From Lytechinus variegatus (lineage: Eukaryota; Echinodermata; Echinoidea; Temnopleuroida; Toxopneustidae): DNA of 64,000 bases. The first letter of the stretch is position 1, and every line of letters starts with the position of its first letter. The DNA lies in the NCBI RefSeq assembly GCF_018143015.1, contig NC_054756.1:28413440-28477439 (forward strand), given 5' to 3'. The translations under genes and the position numbers were made by a program. Below the pieces are notes generated by a model. The model was not told where the DNA came from, did no database searches, and saw only the letters and a program-made list of their open reading frames with translations. This document shows positions 36,785 to 48,700 of the stretch, one piece after another.

Positions 36785-39700
36785 TTACTAAGTGCGATCA
36801 ATATCCACTTCACAATTTTGTTACACAGTGCTTGAATGAGTGTTCAAATTGCCCCTTTTACGACCAGAATATCAGATATTTTCAGCTCGCGCTTGCGCTC
36901 GAATTATTAATTTTCATGATAAAAATGTATCAAGTATACCAAAATTTTAGGTCTAAATTTAAAACACTCGCATGCATGCATGCTTTATTGAGATACACAG
37001 CTTGTTCTTTTTTAAAACATGCTTAAATTATCCAGTTTCAGATCGGAATATGAAATATTGTCAGCTCGCGTTTCGCGCTCGCAATATTAATGTAGGAAGA
37101 TACTCATCTTAATCATGATGTACAAAACATGAATAGAGTGTTCCGTTTTTAGGTCAAAATCCCATTTTCCCCCGCTCGTGCTTTGCACCCGCGTTGTTTA
37201 GTTATTTACCTATCATGTTCATGATTACAAAAAAAGTTCTTAGAATATCTTTTTTTTAGGTTGGTAATATGAACACAGAATTTCAGCTCGCGCTTCGCTC
37301 TCGCATTATCTTATTTTTGAAATATGTATCGTCTTCATGGCTAACTGCAAACAGTCCTTTACAAGTCCCTATTCGATCAGGCCAGAACGTATACTAAAAA
37401 TTTCTGCTCGCGCTTTGCGCTCGCACTAATAGTAACGTACATGCATTTTCTTCATGATCACATTGCTCAGAATGTTCAACTTTCAGGATAAAATATATCA
37501 AATTTCTTCCCCCAAAATAGCTCGCTAAGTGCTTGCACTATTCAAATAGGCCTTACAAGATTATTATATTATTTATGTTGCTTTATAAGAATATAGCTAA
37601 GAAATCACTGCTAGGACTACCCCTTCAAGGAACAAACAAAATTCAACTTTGAGCAGCCGATTGGGAAAATGTAGGTGATTAGATAGATAGATAGAAAGAT
37701 AAATAAATAAATTTCATTTTCACACGTAAAAAACCCGAACAGAATACAGAATCTGATTTTCATTGGGGTCGTGCCATGAATAAAATGTACAAAGTGTAAG
37801 GCAACCAATCTTAGTACACATGAATAGTACACAAAATATAATAATCGTAGTTATTACCAGGTGATAATAAAAAATAAAGTTTACACAAATAATTACGAAT
37901 TGTAATCAAATGATTAGTTCGAAATATACAGAATATCTTCAATATGAATGCATAATACAGAAAATATAACATTATTATAGGTAATATATTACTCAGATAT
38001 ATAATCGTAAATTGTATATCTGCATTTGTTGCATTTGAATTGTTAGTGAGTTCCAGCATTGAGCCCTCCTGAACGAAAAAGTTTTCTTGCCAGATTCGGT
38101 GTTTGGTTGGGGGATATTTAAAGTTAGTGGACCTGGGGGAGTTTCATGGAAGGACTTGTCGGACATTTTATCCGACAAGTACCAGTTTATCCGACAGTTA
38201 CCATAGGAACAGTGCCTCTCAGCCAATCAGAATCAAGGAAAGATGTCAGATCTGACAACCTGTCGGATGAACATATTGATGAAACGCTCCCCTGACCGTG
38301 TATTATAATATGTAGGGGAAGGCGGGATAAGTTGTGACAGTTTTTGCTTTTTGCATGTTAGAATTGATATGATTAATAATCTTGTCGAAATAAGTACCTT
38401 GCTTTGAAATTTCATTCTTCTGAAATATTTTCCACCTATATATAAATTTCTACCCCAACACTGAAAGTCATCGTGACCTTTGAAAAAACCGATGTCAAAT
38501 GGCTCAACTTGCCCCATATATGGGGTAAGTTTGAGCCACCTTCTGGGGTAAGTTGAGCCACAAAAACTATGTACAAAATGTATGGAGGAGAACCAGCATG
38601 TCAATTTTTTGTTTAAAGTCTTTTCACTTGCTAATTCTCTATAAATACTAACATCCTGTAAAAGGAAAAGAGCAGTCATGTAAATTTGCTCCTTTCAGCC
38701 TGCATTTCAATCGATTTTTATGGTTTGTTTGTTTGTTTTTTAAGATACATTACCATAGGAATTACCATGGCTCAACTTGCCCCATGCTGTTTGGCTCAAC
38801 TTACCCCAGTCCGAACTTAGTGCGATAATTTTGTATCCACACATTTATTAAGCATCCATCATATAAAAGACTATGACAAGAATGAAGATCCATACATGGA
38901 CTAATAATGTTGTTATCATGTCTTTATTATATTTAAAGACGTGTGTGTTTATAAAGCACTTACATATTTCACACTCTTTTTTACTTTTTTGGCTGAAATT
39001 CACATTTTCCCCTCTAAAAAACTACTTTTTGTTTCAAAGTTGGAAACAATGTGGTGGGGTTAGGGGTTATGCTATGGGTCATCAATACATGACACCACCA
39101 CAATGTCTGACTCATTCATTATTGGCCTGGGGCTGGTGGCTCAACTTGCCCCTATGCTCAACTTACCCCGCCTTCCCCTATGCCTATAAAATGTAAATCT
39201 TTCAATTAAATATGTCGGTGCCTGTCCTGTCATTATCTTAATCATCATTATAGCAATGTTGTCACTTCTGTTTTCTTGAAGCGTTACCCATTTTAATTTA
39301 TTCAAATATTCTTTAGAAGATGAATACCATGGAGATCGGTTTATTATTCGGGCAACCCTATTTCGTAGCTTTTGATTAACCCGCAGTTACCCCATACACT
39401 GATATTTCAATCGATAGCTTTTCTGCAAGAGCTGTGAAATTTTGAGCAATTTGGTGGATAAATGAAAGTAATCTTGCATTTGGCTTGATATTCTGACACC
39501 AATAAGAATAATGACAAGTTATTTTTATTTTCTTTTTTCTTTCAATGACAAGTTATTATTATTTTTTTTATTAAAGAAATTAGTCATTTCAGTAAGAGAA
39601 TGTTATATACATGACTTGTGGTTGGAAAACAAAAATGTTGGTGGCATGTCATGCATCGGTTTATACATCTTTCACTGCTCGTCCAAACTGGAAACGTGTC

Positions 39701-42700
39701 TGAATGCATTCAACCTAACCTAACCTACTATACATTTCTTTTAAAAGAACATCAAATCCTTCTCCCAACACTATATTGGATTCGAATACGTAATACGGAC
39801 GAAGATTTACAAAACAATATATTGTAGAAAATGTAAATCTATTGAATAACGGAAACAATTGCTGGCTTAAGACAATGCAGGATATTTTTAACATACTAAA
39901 TGTTTGTCGGAAAAATGACACCCCCGTACTTGATTCAGAAAATACGCCAATTTCCCCAAAATAATTCATTGAATATGCAAAACATCCTTAGAAAGAAGAC
40001 TTGGTGAACAATTTGAATTGGATTTGTTTAACGACAGGGACACTAGGAAAGGATACAAACTGAGAACTTTTAGGCAATTCAAATTCAATATAAGGCAAGA
40101 AAATTGTTTATGTTCAGTACGTAATTTCAACTTTGAGGAAAAAATATTATTATTTAAAGGTAGACATAAGTTGTTTCTCTTTTTGACGAAACACTATTTT
40201 GTTTTGGTTTATCTGATTATATTCCTTGAATTGTATATTTGTTTTGTAGTATTTTGTACTTCTTGTTTTGAACAAAATATTGTCGAATGCCAGTGACGTT
40301 CTAATAAATTCAATTCAATTCAATTCACTATACATGCAGCTCGTTTTTGAACCCTTCTTTTTTATCTCTCTGACCAAACAGAGGAACAGTAATCAAAATG
40401 TGGAAGAACGATGAAATTGCAAAGGAATTTCAAGTTTTATAGCTTGAAATTTGTTGATTATTAGTATAAACGAATGATGTCCTTCATTTCCTTTATCTAG
40501 ATATGACCGGAAACCGAAGTGGTTCGTCTGGCGCAGGAGGACGTGGTGGATGCTTCTCCTGTAGGCCCCCTTCCAGGCCATGCAAATGTAAGACAAATCA
40601 ACAAAAGTGTCACTCATCCAAATGTGGCTCATTAAAGGTATATGGTTTATTATATTAAAAATCAAATACTATCAAACCTATTGGATAACAGTTCATATCC
40701 TGGTGGGAAAGCTTTACGGACGACTGGAACATGTTCTGATAACTCAATAAGGATATCACATAGACCAATAAAGGATACCAGTCGTTCGTAAAGTCATTCG
40801 TATCTTACGAACAACTTCATGAAACACCCACCCCGGACGCACGCTACTCGCAATAAAATAATTAACAAAAAAAAATCCACCCCGAAATTGAATAAGAAAA
40901 GATGAAAAGGGATAGAAGAGCCCGTATTTTTCAATTTTTTTTGTGGAGTATTTTGTTCATCAATTCTCAGCGATAGACCTTTTTCTTATCAAATCATTTC
41001 GGTTATATTTTTGGAACAGACCTCCCAATGCCGTTTCAAAATTACAGGATCACCCCTTGGTAAAATTAGTCAAGAATTTGTATGATGTTTTGTATATCAT
41101 TTTTATTAGAAAATTACGATATGTAGGGCCTGTTGCAACTAGGGTGACCAGACGTCCCGTATTTTAATTTGTCCTGCGTCCCGTATGACCCTGTCCGGAA
41201 TTTATTTTTCCTACCGCAGATCCGGACCTTAAGTCTGCGTTATATACTCATGACTTGCGTCTTCGGACTGGACAAAATTGACTGTGATCGTTCACGTTGC
41301 CACGAATGAATCAGCACCCTCAAATTACCGGTACCCTTACATAGGCCTTATGCTTTGATCTGTAACTAGATCCAATTCTTTAACGCTTATCAAATAGCCA
41401 TAAATGACAAGAAAAAATGCCAGGGTAGGCTAGGGCTAGCCAAGGCTGGACCTGTTGATTCTACAATAAGAATGGACTTCATCTACGTGATCCATATCTC
41501 CTCCAAATTTATAAACACCGCCCCGAAGCACATCCTTCAGGATAAGTTCCCGAAGTTACGAGCATGCGCAGTGTGGTCTGATAAGCAGGCAAGGCGGGAG
41601 ATTCAAAATCACTAGCCCAGCAGCCACCCACGCCGCCGCGCCCAACGACACGTTTGGATAAAAGTTCCCGTAATTTGCTTTCACATCGCCAAAATACCTG
41701 CGACCTTGGAAAAATCCCCACGAAAGTTCTCGTAATTTCGCCAAGTACCTACTATTTAGCGGGTATTTTCTTTCGGGGAAATTACGCGTAGTTTGCTTTC
41801 ACATTACCAAAATACCTGGTATTTTCTGATCGGGGTAAATTTCCCGATCAGAGAATACCTGGAACTGGCGAACTTCGAGGCGGTCTGAAAACACGCTGGG
41901 ATAAAAGTTCTCGTAATTTGCTTTCACATCGCCAAAATACCTGCGACCTTGGAAAAATCCCCACGAAAGTTCTCGTAATTTCGCCAAGTACCTACTATTT
42001 AGCGGGTATTTTCTTTCGGGGAAATTACGCGTAGTTTGCTTTCACATTACCAAAATACCTGGTATTTTCTGATCGGGGTAAATTTCCCGATCAGAGAATA
42101 CCTGGAACTGGCGAACTTCGAGGCGGTTTGAAACCACCTAATAGGTGGTTTGAAACCACCTAATAGGTGGTTTCAAACCACCTCGATCACAAGAATCCCC
42201 GTTAAATTACGAGAACTTTTTAAGGCTAAAAAATACCCGTTAATTATTCCTGCATTCACACCGCCCCGAAACACATCCTTCGGGATAAGTTCCCGAAGTT
42301 ACGAGCATGCGCAGTGTGGTCTGATAAGCAGGCAAGGCGGGAGATTCAAAATCTCTAGCCCAGCAGCCACCCACGCCGCCGCGCCCAACGACACGTTGGG
42401 ATAAAAGTTCCCGTAATTTGCTTTCACATCGCCAAAATACCTGCGACCTTGGAAAAATCCCCACGAAAGTTCTCGTAATTTCGCCAAGTACCTACTATTT
42501 AGCGGGTATTTTCTTTCGGGGAGATTACGCGTAGTTTGCTTTCACATTACCAAAATACCTGGTATTTTCTGATCGGGGTAAATTTCCCGATCAGAGAATA
42601 CCTGGAACTGGCGAACTTCGAGGCGGTCTGAAACCACCTAATAGGCGGTTTCAAACCGCCTCGATCACAAGAATCCCCGTTAAATTACGGGAACTGTTTT

Positions 42701-45700
42701 CGGCTAAAAAATACCCGTTAATTATTCCTGCATTCACACCGCCCCGAAACACATCCTTCGGGATAAGTTCCCGAAGTTACGAGCATGCGCATTATGGTCT
42801 GATAAGCAGGCAAGGCGCGAAATTCAAAATCACTAGCCCAGCAGCCACCCACGCCGCCGCGCCCAACGACACGCTGGGCTAAAAGTTCCCGTAATTTGCT
42901 TTCACATCGCCAAAATACCTGCGACCTTGGAAAAATCCCCACGAAAGTTCTCGTAATTTCGCCAAGTACCTACTATTAAGCGGGTATTTTCTTTCGGGGA
43001 AATTACGCGTAGTTTGCTTTCACATTACCAAAATACCTGGTATTTTCTGATCGGGGTAAATTTCCCGATCAGAGAATACCTGGAACTGGTGAACTTCGAG
43101 GCGGTCTGAAACCACCTAATAGGCGGTTTCAAACCGCCTCGATCACAAGAATCCCCGTTAAATTACGAGAACTTTTTAAGGCTAAAAAATACCCGTTAAT
43201 TATTCCTGCATTCACACCGCCCCGAAACACATCCTTCGGGATAAGTTCCCGAAGTTACGAGCATGCGCAGTATGGTCTGATAAGCAGACAAGGCGCGAGA
43301 TTCAAAATCACTAGCCCAGCAGCCACCCACGCTGCCGCGCCCAACGACACGCTGGGATAAAAGTTCCCGTAATTTGCTTTCACATCGCCAAAATACCTGC
43401 GACCTTGGAAAAATCCCCACGAAAGTTCTCGTAATTTCGCCAAGTACCTGCTATTTAGCGGGTATTTTCTTTCGGGGATATTACGCGTAGTTTGCTTTCA
43501 CATTACCAAAATACCTGGTATTTTCTGATCGGGGTAAATTTCCCGATCAGAGAATACCTGGAACTGGCGAACTTCGAGGCGGTCTGAAACCACCTATTAG
43601 GCGGTTTCAAACCGCCTCGATCACAAGAATCCCCGTTAAATTACGAGAACTGTTTTCGGCTAAAAAATACCCGTTAATTATTCCTGCATTCACACCGCCC
43701 CGAAACACATCCTTCGGGATAAGTTCCCGAAGTTACGAGCATGCGCATTATGGTCTGATAAGCAGGCAAGGCGCGAAATTCAAAATCACTAGCCCAGCAG
43801 CCACCCACGCCGCCGCGCCCAACGACACGCTGGGCTAAAAGTTCCCGTAATTTGCTTTCACATCGCCAAAATACCTGCGACCTTGGAAAAATCCCCACGA
43901 AAGTTCTCGTAATTTCGCCAAGTACCTACTATTTAGCGGGTATTTTCTTTCGGGGAAATTACGCGTAGTTTGCTTTCACATTACCAAAATACCTGGTATT
44001 TTCTGATCGGGGTAAATTTCCCGATCAGAGAATACCTGGAACTGGCGAACTTCGAGGCGGTCTGAAACCACCTAATGAGTCCTTTCCAATGCTCTCAACC
44101 ACAAGTAGCACGGACAATAGTCCTTATATCGGTAATGAGTTGATAAGATATTGGGGTGACAATTGACAAGAACCTCGCATTTCAACAGCATGTAAACATG
44201 GTAAAGGCCTGGTCACACCGCCCGAGCGTTGTTGGAGCGGTCGTGGAGCGGAGAGAAAAAAATCATCACCGCTCGCTACCGTTCACCATTTTCGATTTCG
44301 ATTGTTTTTTCGATTTTTTCCCCAATTTTGTGAACGAAATTCCATGACTGCTCCAACAACGCTCGGGCGGTTTTTAAGATTTGAAAATATGAGGAAGCTA
44401 TATACTTGACCAACCCACAACTGCGAAACTTACCCATGCATGCTTTTGTATCTCCCAACCTTGATTTCTGCTCTTTCTGCTATCTCATTCTCACATTTCC
44501 GCCCACTCCAAAGAACTCAAAATACCGCTGCAAGGCTTGTTACTCTTTCAAGAAAATCTATTCTGAAATCACTTCATTGGCTTCCAATATGCCAGCGCAT
44601 CATTTTCAAAGTTATTATGAGGTACATTTTATGATAAAATAATCAAAGGCCTAGCTCCTGAATATCTCTCTGTCTTGCCTCGTCTCTCCGCTCTTCTTGC
44701 TCACTCAGACCACTTTGTTCTTCAACAATTAACCTTGAACTTAGTTTTAAGACCAAGTACAAATACCAGTTATGGTGATCGAACTTTCTCTGTTTTTGCT
44801 CTAATCAAGTGGAATAAATTACAATCTTATATCCATGATGCCAACTCCCTAGATCAATTTAAGACCTTGCACTGTTAAAAAACCCGTGATTTTACAGAAA
44901 ATAAACAGAAGATTTTGCAGAAAGCAATAACAGAATCATTCAGTAAATTCATAAAACAAGAATTTTTCTGCAATTTAACATAACAGGTGTGTTAAAAAAG
45001 GGGAAAAGGGTGTTTTATTCAAGGAAATTTGTAAAATTCCATACACCAAATACCAAATTCCTGTAAGATTACGCAATTCAATAAGATTACAGATGATCTC
45101 GAGACTCTGCTGCAGGAACTTCTTTTATTTTAAGGATAAATTTTCTAACAGTGTGCCAAAGACACACCTTTAATGTCTAGATATTAGTTGTGGGTATATG
45201 GGGGTGCACATCGTTTTGTTTGTTTCTTTAACCTTTCTTGTTTTGTATTTATGAAGAATACTTTTTATTTTTTCCCGGTAATTTGATTAATTAAAAACTG
45301 AGCACTTACATGTAGAAACATCTGTATTAAGAGCCCTACAAATGTTATAATCATTTATTACATGCTCAAGGTTTGACCCACTCATTTAATTTTGAACAAA
45401 AATTACAGTACGTAATGAGTTCATTAGAAAGAAAAAAAGGCCATGGTAATGCTATCAATGTTGCAAATTGCCCGTTGCCATTGCACGACTCTTGTTTACC
45501 CAAGAATAGTACCAAAATTGATGGAAAAATATAATTGTATAATCGGATTTTTTCTTCTTCAAAATTTCTCCTAATTTGTTGGTGCTAAACAGACTAGCAG
45601 TCTGACGAGCCACGACCCATGCAAAGGACGTATTCCTGCCCCCCCCCCCCTGACGAGCTTGAAAGACCTTTTTTGGCCCCTGACGAGCTTGAAGACTTTT

Positions 45701-48700
45701 TTTTTGTTTTTTTGCTTGTCAAATTTTTTGGCAGACGGTTTTGCCCCCCTGTGGAAAATCCTAGGTACGCCACTGGTGCTAAACACAGGTTTCTCGCCAA
45801 ATGTACAAATAACAACTTAAGTAATTGCAATGGGAACCAAATGACATCTAAGGATTACCACTAGTGGTGCACCCCTTGACAAATATGATTAAAAATTATT
45901 ATTTTTCTCATTCACTTTGGAAAGAACGGGAATCTTTTCAAACGGACAAGCATAGGAGGATCAGCTGAACATAAATGCATAAAGCAGAAATGCAAAACCC
46001 CTTCTACTGTGTCCATGATACCAACAAAGTCTACGAAATCTATGACGCCCAGTAGCAATATGACAAAAGGAGTGTATTCCTCAACGTCTCTACCTCCACA
46101 TCACAATCGGTCTACACCATCGACTCCGGAGACAACCACCCCGTCATTGACATCTCCAACCTCCAAATCAAAGCGAACGAACACATGGACGTCCACCACG
46201 CAACCGTCGCAATCAGAACATGTGACATTACAAACAGTGACTGCAAATAGACAAGAACCACCGGAAACCTCCGCGCAGAACAAATTACGTAAGTCAATAT
46301 CAAAATACATTTATTTAGTAAGTAAATTCAATTTGAAGTTGAGACTGACGTCTCGAAATTTAAAAAAGCCCATAAACCATAAAACCATCAAAATACATGA
46401 AGTAAGTAAAATCAATTTGAAGTTGAGACTGACGTCTATAAATAAAAAAGCCCATAAACCGTGAAAGCACTTAACCATTTATGTTATAGTCTTAGAAAGT
46501 GTGCATAATGTTAGATTATAGTCCCTTGATCTATACACTGTAAAGACTGCGGTGTTAAAACTGACACCAATTGGTGTTAATAGAGGACTACACCCTGAAG
46601 TGTTAAAATTACACCCTAGAGATTAAACATAACACCAAAGAGTGTAAATGTAACAACCAAAGGTGTTTTAATAACACCTATAGGTGTAAAACTAACACCA
46701 CCAATTTAACACCGGTGTAAAATAACTGATTTGGTCCTCTATGTACACTGGTTAACACCAGAGTTTTTGCCGTGTAGGCCTGTACTCGATATTGCATTGT
46801 CAAATTCTCAGATCGTTTAACACAATCTTAGCTGAACCAACTGCTATCAGTTTGGTCCAGTTGCCTATATTCCACACACTCATGTCAAGGGTCCCGTAAC
46901 ACGAAGGGAAGGGATTAATCGTACGCTTGATTTTTACGAGTAATTGTAATTGTAGTCAATGCAATCAGTTTAAAAAAAATTATTCTGCGACGATTACCAA
47001 GCTTTGCGTGACGAGCTCCAGATCGTTTCCACTTTTTGTCAAATTTAGAATTTTTCATTAACCACTCATCGAATCATGCATACTAACATAATAGGTCCAT
47101 GATACTAAACAGTTTAAGAAGATGGAAAAATATTAGAGGAAAGATGTAGTGTTAGCCAACTACAGCTTAAGATAAACGTGCACAAAAATCGTCTGGTGGC
47201 GATGTTTTGGTTACACTCCCGACACACTCTTTCAAACATTTCCGCCGCTTTTTATTAATGCTTTCAGTTGCACATTTTGTATTCAAATGTAAGTCATTAA
47301 AGAACAGATAAATTTAAAAAAACCTTTATTATTAGAAGTAATTTTAAAGGACATTGTGAACAAAATGATTTTATTCTCACATTTCACGATTCAGATGCTG
47401 TGTATATTCCCATCTTGCTGGTTTGTGTAATCGTTATTACACTTATGGTCATCGTGTTCCTGCTTAAACGAAGGTAAACTAATTAGAATATAACTTAGTA
47501 TGTAGCCCTAATATCGTGCAGCATTTTGTACAGCGCATCCAACAAAAACATTGTTAAAATATCGGAAGGAGATTGAATGGCATGGATTTATTTGCCATAC
47601 CTCAAATAATTGGCATCAATAGATGTTGAAGTTCTTTCCCATTTGTTTCCTCCAAGTCAGTCTTAGCCATGGCATTAAAAAGCTGTAAGCATCGGAATTA
47701 GTCGACTAGCTTAGCCGGTGTAATAAGGTGGATACGTGCGCAATATAAATCCTTTATTTTTATCATTTAGACTGAGATATTGATTTGATTGGTCCTCTGA
47801 CGATAAGGCCGTGATTAGTTGTAAAATAATAAAATAATCGAATTTAACTGTTCGCATATTCGATTACATATACACAAGAACCAAGAATGGTCACAGAACG
47901 ATATAGTGAGATACATCTGATCCGGGCCTCTTTTCATTACAACCCTTCACATACGACCTCCTGTTGCGTGTGGTAAGAGCATTCATAAAATAGGGGAAAG
48001 TGTACGTTCGGATGAATACATTGAGTAGCTTCTGAAAGTAACTGTTGGTATTGGACCGTACCGGACAGTCCAACACCAAAGTCAACACAAAATACTTTAA
48101 GAAGGGTTGCCAACTATCGATAGGCCTATCGCTCCCTATTTTGCGAATAAATTTGTGAAATATTTGATTTACACAGGAAATCAAGACAAACTTCGCCGGA
48201 TATAGGAGACAGGACTAGCGAGATATCGGTTCGCAAGCCTTTGCAACCAAACGGCTCACATCCGAACGACCACTGCAATGTCGAGACCACCAACGAATCG
48301 GCTTACAACGTACTTCACAGCGGCAAAGAACTTGAAGACTATCACACATACGAACTTGCTGACCTTCCTCCACGAAAAGGAAACAGTAGCGACCCTCGGG
48401 ACACTCTCCAAGGCCCGAGCTATGTCAGGCCATTTCTCGACGTCAATAAATCGGGAGGTAGACCTCCCTTGGAGAAACCTGCTTCTGGTGGTAATGGCAG
48501 TGGTAAAGGTATTTTTGTTGCCAGTCAAGGAGGCGATGATGGGAAGGTTGACTCACAGATCGGCATGGGAGACGAGACAGTGAGTCCGCCATTATCTCCT
48601 GACGAGAAATATGACAGGCTGCAGCGCCCTCTTGTTCTTGACCTACAGGCAGTTACAGGGAACGTCTATGGAAAACTTGATGATCCAAACAGGTCCGATC

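Larger units (their letters stand above)
36293..40500 (+). other. Intron 2 (4.2 kb), transposon-rich
   Basis: It contains a TTC tract (36320-36365), copy B of the GCTTCGCGCTCGC array, an ACT microsatellite, two further inverted-end elements and a decayed LINE end. The donor GTAATC is weak at position +5; the acceptor CTTTATCTAG is good. Confidence 0.7.

Noticed and set aside
41509..43898. A repeated 74-residue minus-strand frame in each satellite unit
   Set aside because: The frame recurs because the units are near-identical DNA. There is no domain, splice context or sign of selection on the protein.
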